Source of the DNA: Sphaerolaimus hirsutus
Taxonomy: Eukaryota > Nematoda > Chromadorea > Monhysterida > Sphaerolaimidae
DNA: 64,000 bases
Reading direction: 5' to 3'
Assembly (NCBI GenBank): GCA_964036195.1
Contig: OZ038450.1
Span: 24,519,208 to 24,583,207 of the forward strand
Of this stretch, positions 34,177 through 45,714 are shown piece after piece; positions within the stretch are counted from its first letter, which is position 1; each line of letters starts with the position of its first letter. The notes beneath the pieces are model-generated. The model ran no database searches. It worked only from the letters and a program-made list of their open reading frames with translations, and had not been told where the DNA came from. Made by a program: the position numbers and the translations under genes.

Positions 34177-35886
34177 TATATAAGCACATACATACAGTCA
34201 AGTATAGCTGAAAATTGGCAAAAATCTGATGAACCAGTGAATTTGAAGGTGAATATAGGCAAAAAGCAATGAAAATGTGTGTGTCTTTGAGTCAAAATTA
34301 GACCAAATTTCTTTAAAATACTCACTTTTATGTTTTCAGGTAAACACAAGTATTTTACTCATGCAGGGCCTCTGCAAATTTTTTACATTTCAGGTGAAAT
34401 TTCAACAATTTTTTTTCATTTCTTGCAAAATTGCTGCAATTTTTTTCCATTCCTGGCAATTTTTTTTTTGCAATTTTCTCGGTTTCCATGCAAATTATGA
34501 TTGGTTTGCATTTTCGGTTTGCATTTGATTGGTATGCAAAAAACAACATCGAGTTGAAAAAAAACACGTTTTTTCTAACCCTAATCCGAACAGAGCCTAT
34601 CCTTTTTTCCCCACTAAGTAGTTACACCTTTTAGACATACTAAGCACCACTCTTTATGACCAGAGTTTTTAAAACTGCTGAACTTTTATATATATATATA
34701 AAAATACTTCTACTCGGAGTGCAGGAAATGGTAAATATGCTACTTTTTGCATATATTTGCAAACATCACACTTAGTATGGAAACCTACAATAGCCCATCT
34801 GAATAATAAACAGGGGTTTAGTAGGGGGGTATCCCGGAGGCCCGCTCAGCTATCTATCTATCCCGGAGGCAAAATTTTGGGCTACTATCCCCAACCCCCC
34901 CTCCCAAATCGGCCAGCTATCTACCTATCTGGAGCAATTTTTGAGAATCTGTACCCCAATTTTCGCTCAAAATCACAATTTTTCATACCTTTATATAGAT
35001 TTTATCCTCCAAAATCAATAGTTCAATGTGTCTTACTGCCTATACCACTTTTTTTGTCAAATACCGCTAGCGCTTTTTTCACCGTTTGGCGCTTTTTTCA
35101 CGCTTTTTTTAAGTGGTAGCCCCAAGCACCAAAAGCGCTATGGCGCTTTGAGCAATAGCGGCGCCAAGCACCATGGCTCTTTTTGCTTAGGTGCTAGCAC
35201 CATTATGCTTTTCCATCACTACTCATAACCAGCTTTAAGAAGACATGGTTGTCAAAAATAATGTCTTTATGCATTCCCTCAAGCATTGTTTCAAGCACTC
35301 CTTGCCCCCCCCCCCAGTTCAAGTTTTTCAGATGGCAAAATGACACTTTTGAGTGGCACCATTTTTGCCACGTTTCCATTGATAGGTATCACTAATCTGA
35401 ACATAAAAATGGTATCCTTACATTTGCCTGATAAATTTAAGTGCTGAATGTTCAAAATCCGATGAAAAATGACATCAAAACAGCACATCAAAATTTGTTT
35501 GTCGGAGGCCTCGCTAGCGAGGCGTTCCGACAAAAAGTTTGACAAATCACAATTCTGCAAACATGTGCATGGTGACATTGTCATCACAAGCTGTGAACGT
35601 GTTTTTTTGTGACAACAAAGCACCCCAGTTATTTCAAAGAAGCCCTCAAAAATGCCAAACAATGTGTGGCACATGAAGCAAAAAATCGGTGCCAACAATA
35701 TCATATGATTATAAAATTAAAAATCTTTTTTTTGGGTGCAAAATGCAATAGGTTAAATATGCAAATTTTTCTCTGTCGGAGGTATTGAGGCTGATTTTTG
35801 TCGCAGTTATCAAGGCCGATTTGTCGTCACACACGCAAAATTTGCCATTTTCATCGAAAAAATGTCCGTGACGACACAAATTTTTT
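34177..35886. other. Intergenic, repeat fragments only
   Basis: No gene is supported. 34800-34940 contains CTATCTATCCCGGAGGC-type fragments, also seen at 15000-15060. 35480-35880 belongs to the old dispersed family shared with 13.2-13.6 kb. Confidence 0.35.
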
Positions 35887-36199
35887 GTCGTCACTAGGGT
35901 GTCAAATTTCCGTTTCCGTTTTCCGTTTCCGCCTTTCCGCAGGAAAATTTTTTACCTTTCCGTTTTCCGTTTTCCGGCAGCCGAAAATTTTTTACCTTTC
36001 CGTTTTCCGTTTTCCGGCAGCCGAAAAATTTTTACCTTTCCGTTTTCCGTTTTCCGGCAGCTGAAAATTTTTTACCTTTCCGTTTCCGTTTTTCCGGCCC
36101 ATTTTGCCGTTTTCCGGCTGAAAAATTTTTACCTTTCCGTTTCCGTTTTACCAGGCCATTTTTCCATTTTCTGGCTCAATTTTCAGTTTTCTGGCATTT

Positions 36200-37690
36200 T
36201 TCCATTGTTTTTCCAATCTGTATTTATCTTCAATTGGCTCATCCCATTCTGTTGTTTTTGTCTATTGGAGCAGCATTGACAACTGGGATTTCAGGGTCAG
36301 TGAAACAGGTGCTGTGAACCCAATTGGGTCATATGCTGATGCCAAAAATTTATTCAAGTTTCGTCTGGTTGGTGTTGTGATGCTGTCAATTTGCAATTTT
36401 GGTGTTGATATTGCCAGCATGTCCATTCGGTGATTTTATTTCATGCCCATTACTGCGACAATTTTATTCACCTTTGGACCCCTGTCGTTTTCTGCTATTT
36501 CATTCACGACTGATCTGGAGTTCATTTCAGCCATTCCCTCATGCTCATAGAACATTGGTTAAATAAAGCTTTGACTTTGTAATATAGTTCTAAAGCTTCA
36601 ACTTCATTTGTGACACTCATGATGAAGTTATCGACGTACATGTTGTTTATTCCAACTGGTTTCATTCCCCTTCATTTTCTTCATATTTATTCATGTTGTT
36701 TATTGTCACATTTAAATGGTATTTTATGACTGCTTCCAAAATTGCTGGGCTGCAGACAAGTCCAAACAGTACGCGTTTAAAACAAAGTACTATTAAGTTA
36801 TTTTCAGTTGCTGGTTTTGAGGCATCTTTCAGCCAGAAAAATCATGTGTAGTCTCTAGCTTGGTCATGCAATCCTATTTGCAAAAATGCCTTTTCAATAT
36901 CGGCAATTAATGCTAGATTGCCTGCCCTGAACCTCAGGAGTAGGCCCAGTGCTAATGGTGTTGTAATTGGTCCTCTAAAAAGGCACTCGTTGAAACTGGG
37001 CTTACCTACCAACCCATCGTACACAGTGGCGTAGCCAGGGGGGGGCGGGGGGGGGGGCCGCCCCCCCCTTCCGGGGTGAGACATAAAAATGTACGGAAAT
37101 GTGTTCTCGTGCAACGATTTTGGGGTCAATTTTCAAAAATTTTGTGCGCAAGCGCGCATTTGTGCATCACATTACAGGCATTTTTATATCACAGGTCGCG
37201 ATCGGCTCAAGCTGGGTGAAAATGCACTCAATTCTGTCCATGTCGCTGTTACGTATGTGTAAAATACATACATTTACAGCGGTCTGTGGCGCCAATGGCG
37301 CCATGGCGCGGCGCCTACGAATGGCGCCAACACCATGGCGTGGCGCTTACGAATGGCGCCAGCGCCATGGCGCAAGTTCCCTACTACAGGGGTCAAATTT
37401 TAGGGGGGGGGCGCCGCCCCCCCCCCGTTCGCCGGGCTCCGTAAACAATCCGCCCCCCCCCCCCCGCTCAAAAATCCTGGCTACGCCACTGATCGTACAT
37501 GATTCTGCATGATGTCAATTTGCCTGGCGTGATTACTGTCGTAGTGTTTCCTTTTCTATGGCCACTATGGCTACTTTTTGATGATTTTTTGTTGGTTCAG
37601 TTAAGCTTGAACTACAAGTGAAGTTACAGGCATGATCCAAAGTTGCAGAATGTACAGCTACCACAATCAAAGCCAAACAGGCAAACCTGC
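36200..37690 (-). pseudogene. BEL/Pao pol fragment (RT and following region), degenerate
   Basis: Minus-strand translation gives GKPSFNECLFRGP and LALIADIEKAFLQIGLHDQARDYT-type RT sequence near 36840-37020. Farther downstream, near 36300, it gives a SAYDPIGF-APVSL block, as in BEL/Pao elements just after RT. Frameshifts and stops are frequent. It is split by the hAT MITE at 37024-37491. It differs clearly from the BEL copy at 46-58 kb and represents another, older lineage. Confidence 0.7.
37024..37491. mobile_element. 468-bp hAT MITE with CAGTGGCGTAGCCAGG ends
   Basis: Terminal inverted repeats are CAGTGGCGTAGCCAGG / CCTGGCTACGCCACTG, with a perfect 8-bp target duplication ATCGTACA at 37016-37023 and 37492-37499. 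Long G and C homopolymer runs flank the termini. GGCGCCATGGCGC-type words fill 37280-37370. It is inserted in the BEL RT fragment. Confidence 0.9.
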
Positions 37691-38037
37691 ATGCAGGTTT
37701 TCCTTCTGCAAATTTGTCTATTACGGTGCTAATTTCACTTTATTTTTTTCCGTTTCCGTGAAAATTTTGCTTTCTGTTTTCCGGCATTTCATTTTTCCGT
37801 TTTCCGTTTTCCGGCCGACAATTTTTTTTTACCTTTCCGTTTTCCGTTTTCCGCTGAGTGAAATTTTTTTACCTTTCCGTTTTCCGTTTTCCGGCAGAAA
37901 TTTTTTTTTACCTTTCCGTTTTCCGTAAAGTGAAAAAAATTTACCTTTCCGTTTTCCGTTTTCCGTAAAAAAATTTTTTTGACACCCTAGTCGTCACATG
38001 AAATCCGTGTAAACACGGCCTAAAGATGCTCAATATT

Positions 38038-38780
38038 GATTTGATCCAATTGAACAGAAAAAAACATATAGCTGCCATAAGATACAGATTTTTGCACTTG
38101 ATTCCAGTTTTCTCCTGAAAGTGTGTGACTGGGTGCACTGCAAGGCACCATACCAGAGCAACTTAGACAAAGTTGTTTGCTCAACTGCAGAATGGCAGCC
38201 ATGGCATGATGATAAGCCCCAACAGGTGCAGCCATCACTCACTCTCAAAAATATCAGAATCATTACCGTATTTCTCCGTGTAAACCGCCCGGGCGTTATA
38301 CGAAACCGATGCACTTTTCAGCAACCTTTTTTCTAAACTTGTATAACGCCCGGGCGTTAATTCATCCTGAAGGGGGAGGTATGCACGGAGAATTTTCCTT
38401 TAAATATTTACATATTTTGCATTGTCTTCCAGTGTGCAGCGAATTCAATGGAAAAAACGTGCATACAACGGAATAAGAATGCCTGCGCAAGGCACAACAT
38501 TCAAATAGTTCAAAACAAGTAGACATTACCTTACTGTTCAGCTTGATTTGTCATGTGAAGATTTAAAATTGGCTAGCGTTTTTGAAACCATGCATAACGC
38601 CCCGGGGGCGCTATAAAGCAGTATAACGCCCCGGGCGTTGTGCACGGAGGGGCGGTTTACATGGAGAAATACGGTAAGCTCACTCTGTTGGGGCATAAAT
38701 TGTTACAACAGAAATGATTACTTAGAATCATTGAAACATATTACTGGCAGGTTCACAGTACTGTTGAGGTAACACTGTGG
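38038..38780. repeat. Dispersed repeat, copy interrupted by a MITE
   Basis: Reverse-complement match to 12605-12950, split at 38266-38674 by the CCGTATTTCTCC element. Away from the insertion the two copies align well, so this is the filled site of a filled/empty pair. Confidence 0.75.
38266..38674. mobile_element. 409-bp TA-flanked MITE, CCGTATTTCTCCGTGTAAAC family
   Basis: The inverted ends (CCGTATTTCTCCGTGTAAAC and the inverse of CCGTATTTCTCCATGTAAAC) match over about 25 bp with one difference, with TA on both sides. Comparison with the 12.6-kb copy shows the target AATCATTAAGCTC with only TA duplicated. This fixes both boundaries exactly. The interior contains inverted CGCCCGGGCGTT motifs. 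Confidence 0.9.
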
Positions 38781-38789
38781 GCCAATATG

Positions 38790-39128
38790 AATCCAATATT
38801 TTTAGCCATTATTCATGTGCCAAAGTTTGAATTAATGAAAAGGTACGTGTGAGACCAGCAGTGCATTAGGTAACATGCCTAATAGATTTTACATTATAAT
38901 TTTATGCCAGCTGAAGAAAAATCAATTCTACACTATGTGATTGCATGCAATGACTTGGCGTAGAATTGATTTTGCTTAAGCTGGATTAAAATTATAACAT
39001 AAATAAATCGAAATAAATCGAGACCTGTATCATCATCCACTTTCATGTAATCAATTTTGCAACATTATGTTATGCTCAAATCTTACGTCCAGCTGTAATC
39101 ACACCTTTACATAGAATTGCAGACTCAC
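38790..39128. other. Intergenic
   Basis: One hairpin-like pair (TTAATTTTATGCCAGCTGAAG-type words near 38890-39000, ATAATTTTAATCCAGCTTAAG in inverse) is visible. Nothing else is supportable. Confidence 0.3.
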
Positions 39129-42100
39129 CCAGAGTTCCAATTGTTTGTTTGGAAGGTTCACTTCCTTTGGATCCCAAGACAGGGTTGCATGCAGCTTGTT
39201 CATACCTGGGATATTTTTACATTTACAAGTTCTTTTCTTCTACTCAGTATTATTCATATCATTAGGGTTCAGAAAAGAGTGTTCAATTGATGCTCAACAA
39301 TTGCTGATTTCTATCTCTAACTTCGTTTTCTGCCATTCCATTGGAGGCTGCCATCCTATTTTTTCACATTTTTCACACATTTTTCATTTGAACATAGTTT
39401 TCGCTCCTAATAAAACTTGAGCAACATTTTAATATCGGAGCATCAATTCAAACAGAAAATACATAATATGAAAACAAATAGTGCTTCTTAATAATCGTTT
39501 TGGACACATTCAACGTTCTCGTCATCCATTTTCGTGATATTTTTGTGTTTTGGCAGTCTTCCAATGTAATTTATGTTAGTTATACTATTGGAAACTTATG
39601 TTCTATTGAAGACTGCCAACTTTTTTCCGTGAGTCTAAAGAAGTGTTAAAACCTGCCATTCTATTGGAGATATGCGATTCTATTAGAAGAAATACGGTAT
39701 TTTCTGAATGTGAATGCATACAAACCTCTCTTTCCAATCTTGCCAGAGTTATCCCAAACTGCACACACTCTCTCACCGATTTTTTGGAATGACTGAAAAT
39801 GATCTATGCATACACGTTTTTCACCAACATTTTCAGAGGCCATCGGCGCTGAAACGATCTCACACGAGGAATGTGAGAGGATGTCAAGCAGCGCAGCTTG
39901 CTCCTGACAACATAAAAAACATATTGAATGGAGAAAACATAAATGTTTGTAGTTACTCGCGGACATTCCCAGCACAAAATGGGTCAGTGGATGCCAAGTG
40001 AAGAGTGAATTGTCATGAAGTGTCTTCACACCAACACTTTCTGACGTTTCATAAGCATGCTAGTGCTTCTACCCATATGCATAATAAAAATTTGTGTGTT
40101 AACACTTGAGTTTTTTTAATATGGCACTGGAAAACAGATGAGAGTCCATTCCAAAAGTCCTAATTTTGTAAATTTCATGTTAATCCTGGAAATGTCATCT
40201 GTGGTTGCTCCAGCCAATTTGTCATTTTTTCAATAATTTTTTTTGACCTGACATGCATACCGTATTTGCTTGAATAGTTCCCCCTTGAATAATTCCCCCC
40301 CTCGAATAATCCCCCCCCCCTGTAAGATGAGTGTGGAAAAAATAATTCCCCCCCTCGAATAATCCCCCCCTCAAGGCATACAATCGATTTTTTATTTCTA
40401 TTTTGGCCAAGAATGGCATGTTATTGTGTAAATAAAGCATGTTTTGTCGAATGACTTGATGGAAAATTGCTTGAGAATTCTGACGAAATAATAATCCCTC
40501 CCCTTGAATAATTCCCCCCTTGAAAAATCCCCCCTCAAAAAAGTCTGACGAAATAATAATCCCCCAGGGGGATTATTCAAGCAAATACGGTAGTTGTTAA
40601 AACGTATTTACGTTTACTCAAAAAGTACGTATACTCGAGTACTGAGTAAACACGTTTATGTATACCGTATTTCCTCGAAATACCCCCCCCCCCTCGAAAT
40701 ACCCCCCTCAAAATGGGCACTATGAATTTGTGGTCCGGGAAATGCATAACAGACGTTCAAAACACTTACTGTCTTACGTTAGAACATCGTTTATACCATC
40801 TACATCCTTATATAAGGCTGTAGAAACTTATAAATGGTGGTTATTGTTGCATTTTTCACGTATTTCTCTCAAAATTTCCACTCTGAAAAAATAAACCCCC
40901 TGGGGGTATTTCGAGGAAATACGGTACATTGAAAACAGTACCTGTACTCACTTTTACATTTTACATGTGAAAGCGATTTTTAGACTGGACAACATAACAG
41001 ATGTCGTTTTTTAATATAATTAATTAGTATTTATTTAGGAAAATTCTAGATTTCTTAATTTTTTCTTGATTGTATCAACAAAAAATTGCAATTTAAATTA
41101 TCTGAAATACATTTTCTGTACATGTGTACATTTCAAATGTACACGTACAGTGAGTACTAACGATGGCAAAAAAAGATTCGAAAATTCGAAAATATTTTTC
41201 GAATTTTTGAATTTTTTCGGAATTTTCGAATTTTTATTCCACCACTGGAAAAAAACACTTAAAAATCGATTTTTTTTTTTTAATTCGAAAATTCGAAAAT
41301 TCAAAAATTCGAAAATAGTTTTCGAATTTTTCAGGGAAATCAAGGACATAAAACACATTATTCGGTTCTATGTGCTAAATCGATCGATAATTGATACGCG
41401 GTGCATCTGAAAAAGTCTATCGAAACGAAAAAAAACGTCAATGAACATTGAAATGACATCTGTGGCAGACCCAAAGCTGGAATCGGGGAAGGCATTTTAG
41501 GGGGTGGGTGCACCACACTTTGTGTCACCCCATTCTGTTGCATGTCAACCAAATTGTTTTGCTTCCTTGAATCGTCCCCCAATCCCAAGAAGGGGGGTCG
41601 ATAAAAAGGTGTTGACTTTACATTACCGATCTGGCTAGTTGACATTAGTTTAATAACTCGGCCATTTCTTGGCCGATTTGGACTGTTAAATACTTAAAAT
41701 GATCTGCACAACCTGTAGATTCCATTTTTGATGCTGGATTAGTGATGTATAAATTCATTATGCCAAGTTGACGCAGTATTTCAATGTTTAAAATAAATTT
41801 TTCTGGGGGGGGGGTATTTTTTGTCAGTGATTTTTTAGGGGACTTATTCGAGGGGGATTTATTCAACAATTAATGGTAAATATATAGATGAAAATCACAT
41901 AAATACAGGGTCAAATTGCATAAAATTTTTGCAATTACATAATCAGCAAATGTACAACAGAATGGAATGACACAAAAGTCTGGTGGACCCCCTCCCCCAT
42001 AACAGCCACCCACAATTCCGGCTATCGGCAGACCCGGTCACATTGAAGAATGAACAGGAATGCACCGAGCAGCCATAAATATTTCAACATAACTACTTAA

Positions 42101-43677
42101 CAGCTTAAAAAAGCTCTTAAGACAATATTTTTCTAAAAAATTTGAAAAGTATGTAAAAAAATTCGAAAATTACCCAAAAAAATTTGAAAAGTGCCCAAAA
42201 AGATTTGAAAATTCGAAAATTCGAAAATTAAATTCGAAATACAAAAAATTAATTTGAGGAAAAATTCGAAAATTCGAAAATTCATTTTGGAAAAAACACT
42301 TAAAAATTTAAATACTTTTTTTCGGAGGGTTTGCCATCGTTAGTGAGTACAGGTACTTTTGAAAAAGTCTATGTACCATATTTCCTCGAAATACCCCCAG
42401 GGATGATTGTTTCAGACTGAGAATTTTGAGGCGGGTTAAACGAGGGGGGGGGGGGGTATTTTGAGGGGGGGGCTTATTATTTCACCAGAAATTTTTTGAA
42501 CTCCCAGTACTAATTTGTTGCTTGCAATGCAATGTACGCAGACGTATAAAAATGCAACAATAAGCACCATGTAAAAGAGTCTATAGACTTATTAAGGTGT
42601 GTAGATGTTCTAACGTAACACGGTTATTGTTTTTAACATATACTTTGCGTTGCCCCGATCACAAACCGATATACTTTAGTCATGTATGTTCCCTTTACAT
42701 ACAATTAGGGGGGAGGTATTTCGAGGGGGTGGGTAATTATTTCATAGTGGCCATTTTGGGGGGTATTTCAAGGTGGGTACTTCGAGGAAATACGGTAAAT
42801 GTATTTATTTACACGGTAAATACTCGAGTACCGTATTACCTCGAAATACCCCCATGGGGGTTTATTATTTCGCCAGCAAAATTTGAGGGGGGGTTAATTC
42901 GAGGGGGGGGGGTTTATTCGAGGGGGGGTCTTATTATTTCGTCAGAAATTTTCGTAAGGATCGTAGTAAATAGCAGGCATTTGCATGCCCAAAACAGGTA
43001 ATAAATGTGTCCAAACAAGATATATTTGGACATAAAAACGTAGATTAGCTACACAAACATGTCCATGTGTAGCTGCAATACAAATAAACAGTAAATTACA
43101 TCATGTACATTGCATACATGACGTATTTATTATGTACATGACCTACATCATTCCGAAGGGGGGGGGGTATTTCGAGGGGGGGGTTTATTATTTCCCCAGC
43201 CGATTTTGAGGGGGGGTTAATTCGAGGGGGGGTTAATTCAAGGGGGGGGATAATTCGAGGTAATACGGTAAATGTATTTTTAGAGTAAATGCAAATACAT
43301 TTGAGCAACTGTGATACCATTTCACTTCTCACTTTAAATTGACTTCTCTTGTTTTATAACTCTTAACTTCTCTTAGTTATTTTACTATATATTTCTCCAT
43401 TTGCGGAATCTGCTGCAAAACTTACATTTTTGTCATCCGCATCAGCGCAGACCATAACTGATGCTGTTTGGTAGTAGGGATCGATGTCATATTGGAACTG
43501 GATGTCACTGGTTGTCAGTGTGCTGCTCAACGTTTTGTATGTTGAAATGATGAACATTGGACACATTAGCGTAACCAAAATGATGCACATTGCGATGGAG
43601 AAGTATGTGTCAACTTTTGTCATACTTTCAGTCTCAGTATTTGCATCGATAGAATCACCTTGTTGTCCATTGGATGC
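39129..43677 (-). CDS. Putative exons of an unknown minus-strand gene (one with a membrane span)
   Basis: I do not recognise the product. Three minus-strand exon candidates: 43677-43426 (acceptor TTATTACAG, donor GTAAGT), 39903-39726 (acceptor GTTGTCAG, donor GTTTGT) and 39205-39129 (acceptor CCCAG, donor GTGAGT). The first encodes an acidic Ser/Thr segment, then a transmembrane helix (FSIAMCIILVTLMCPMFIIS), then an ectodomain-like stretch. The second encodes GEKRVCIDHFQSFQKIG and GERVCAVWDNSGKIGK. The third encodes HATLSWDPKEVNLPNKQ. Exons two and three join in matching phase (1 into 2). Whether the membrane exon belongs to the same gene is inference; about 3.5 kb of MITEs lie between. The gene probably continues off these exons in both directions. 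Confidence 0.4.
39904..40260. other. AT-rich, no feature seen
   Basis: Probably intron of the gene with exons at 39726-39903. Nothing distinctive was found. Confidence 0.3.
40261..40590. mobile_element. TA-flanked MITE, CCGTATTTGCTTGAATA family
   Basis: The 330-bp element begins CCGTATTTGCTTGAATAGTT and ends ATTCAAGCAAATACGG, with TA borders. Inside are repeated CCCCTTGAATAATTCCCCCC phrases. Confidence 0.75.
40665..40924. mobile_element. TA-flanked MITE, CCGTATTTCCTCGAAATA family
   Basis: The 260-bp element begins CCGTATTTCCTCGAAATACC and ends GGTATTTCGAGGAAATACGG, with TA on both sides. Confidence 0.75.
41158..42342. mobile_element. 1185-bp hAT-type MITE with (TTCGAAAA)n interior
   Basis: The ends are TAACGATGGCAAA and TTTGCCATCGTTA. 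The target duplication GTGAGTAC is perfect on both sides (41150-41157 and 42343-42350). TAACG fits the hAT YARNG consensus. Arms of AAAATTCGAAAATTCG repeats lie at 41175-41340 and 42130-42300. The middle (41370-42110) is unique sequence with no recognised coding region. Confidence 0.85.
42375..42795. mobile_element. TA-flanked MITE, CCATATTTCCTCGAAATA variant
   Basis: The left end has a one-base variant (CCATATTT), the right end is GAGGAAATACGG, and TA flanks both. The interior is G-rich at both ends. Confidence 0.65.
42831..43268. mobile_element. TA-flanked MITE, second copy of the 9242-9641 family
   Basis: It shares long stretches with 9242-9641 (CCGTATTACCTCGAAATACC, GTCAGAAATTTTCGTAAGGA, CAAAACAGGTAATAAATG). 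It is 438 bp with TA borders. Confidence 0.8.
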
Positions 43678-43840
43678 CTGTAATAATTATGATAAAACCA
43701 TATTTACTGGAATGATTCCCCTTGGGAACGTAGGGAGACTTTTTGTGGTAGAAGAATAGTAAAAATTGTCAATTTTATGACCGCGCCCTTTAAAATTTAT
43801 TGAAGCATGTCATGATGTCATAAACGTAAATACCCAAATA

Positions 43841-45029
43841 CCGTAAATTCTCTAATAATACGACAGTCGCATTATTATTTGCAGCACATTTTTAGTTGTC
43901 GTACTATTGGAGATGTCGCATTAATAGTAGGGTTCAAACGATATATCGTATCGAATATCGAATATCGGATATCGACCATTTTTTAATATCGAATATCGAA
44001 TATCGATATCGAAAATTTTGAAAAAATATCGAATATCGATATCGAATATCGACCATTTTTTCGATATATCGAACCTATATTGTGTCCCAAAAAAAGTTAT
44101 CATTTTCATTTTGAGATATTTATGATTGATCTGATGTGCTTGATCTGATCTGAGAATTGTATTAGATGAGTAAAAGTACAGTACTTATAATGTCATTTTT
44201 GTTGGAGTGCTAAATTTGAAGCCAGAAAATGTTGATATGCTATTTTTTGCAACATGCCCTTAGCAATCAGGTTATCAGTATAAACTGTAATATCTACCAA
44301 TTGTTATTTGTCTGATACACATTGATTCATCATGTTTTTTTTCCTACATGTTCTACTTTTGATTGATGTAAACCTTGATAAAATCACTTGTACTATTCAC
44401 ATTTAACTAAAGAGATGATTAACCATGCGTGCAACCACATTAAAATACAATATGTCACTTGAAATATGCCTTGCTATACCAAAAGCAAATTGCAATATCG
44501 AATATCGAAAATATCGAAATATCGAATATCGAATATCGACCATTTTTTAATATCGAATATCGAATATCGATATCGAGGTTCCATATCGTATCGATATCGA
44601 ATATCGAGTTTCAGAAAAAAATATCGAATATCGAATATCGATATCGAAAAGTCATATCGTTTGAACCCTAATTAATAGAGTGTCGTATTTTATTTTTTCA
44701 TCAAATCGACAACGTCACTGTGCACATAACTCAAACGTGAGCATGACATAGTATAGCAATGCACATGGTAAATAGAGGCGGTTGTGAGGTGGCTGGCGCC
44801 CTTGCGAACTGCCCAGCGACTCTGGTGAACCCACAGCCACCGCCTTGTCCAAAAGCGCCGAATCCGGCGCTTCGGCAGATTGCCACATCGTGACGTTGTT
44901 TTTCATTTTTTCTCAGGTGTCGCACTATTGGAGAGTGTCATGTTATTCACACACAACGTGCCCAAGCCTGTCACACTATTGGGGATGTCGTATTATTGGA
45001 ACACTGTCGCCGAATTCGAAAATTTACGG
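43841..45029. mobile_element. TA-flanked CCGTAAATT MITE carrying a nested hAT MITE
   Basis: The element starts CCGTAAATTCTC and ends GAAAATTTACGG, with TA borders. The inside repeats GTCGTATTATTGG / GTCGCACTATTGGAGA phrases. The hAT element at 43928-44670 is inserted near its left end. Confidence 0.65.
43928..44670. mobile_element. 743-bp hAT-type MITE with (ATCGAAT)n interior
   Basis: The ends are TAGGGTTCAAACGATAT and ATATCGTTTGAACCCTA, with a perfect 8-bp duplication ATTAATAG. The outer 13 bases are identical to those of the element at 33567-34176, but the interior is ATCGAATATCG repeats instead of GGGATC. The central 44090-44480 is AT-rich unique sequence. Confidence 0.85.
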
Positions 45030-45190
45030 TACATGTGGTTCTATTCTCTCAGAGTCGACAGCATGTGACAGCAACCAGCAACATGGTCACGCTCATGGTA
45101 ACTTACAAATTATGAAATAATGCATTTGTGGTTTCTTATTGCACTGATTTCAAATATGCATTCCATTTTGACACGTTATTACCATTAAAG

Positions 45191-45714
45191 CCGGAATTAG
45201 AGCTCAGCGTCGATTCGACGTGAAATGATGACGTGAAATTAATTAAAATACACGAGTGTGGATCATGCTACGGGTCTACAATTTTCTAAGGATAATATAT
45301 GAATCAATACCTTAATCGTGTCCAATACTGGGTGTTATCAGCCACAACTAGAGCGAATTGAAAAATTCAATTTTTATCATTTCACGTCATCATCATTTCA
45401 CGTCACAGTGTCAGGGAACAACTTGACATTTCACGTCAGACTATTGCAAGCAGCAGTCTGACCTGAAATGTCAAGTTGTTCCCTGACACTGTGACGTGAA
45501 ATGATGATGACAAGAAATGATAAAAATTGAATTTTTCAATTGCTCTAGTTGTGGCTGATAACACCCAGTATTGGACACGATTAAGGTATTGATTCATATA
45601 TTATCCTTAGAAAATTGTAGACCCGTAGCATGATCCACACTCGTGTAATTAATTTCACGACGTCATTTCACGTCATCATTTCACCTCGAATCGACGCTGA
45701 GCTCTAATTCCCGC
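45191..45714. repeat. Near-perfect 524-bp palindrome (foldback MITE)
   Basis: The whole segment is one inverted repeat with arms of about 255 bp and a centre near 45448-45456 (TATTGCAAG). It starts GCCGGAATTAGAGCTCAGCG and ends with the inverse, CGCTGAGCTCTAATTCCCGC. Arm differences are few. A possible TA-rich target lies at both ends (TTAAA left, TTATA right). ATTTCACGTCATCAT words recur within each arm. Confidence 0.85.

Larger units (their letters stand above)
35895..37989. mobile_element. 2095-bp hAT-type element with (TTTCCG)n ends, hosting nested insertions
   Basis: The ends are TAGGGTGTCAAA and TTTGACACCCTA, and the flanking 8-mers are GTCGTCAC on both sides. TTTCCG repeat arms run from 35907 to about 36150 and from about 37740 to 37978. 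Between them is a BEL/Pao fragment (about 36200-37690), which itself contains a separate hAT MITE at 37024-37491. The element therefore mobilised or acquired a retrotransposon piece between its repeat arms. Confidence 0.8.

Noticed and set aside
33944..34201. Open frame of PDPDP repeats
   Set aside because: Reverse reading of the GGGATC satellite in a MITE.
35899..36279. Open frames of repeated FPFSGSRKIF-like peptides
   Set aside because: Translations of the TTTCCG satellite arms of a MITE.
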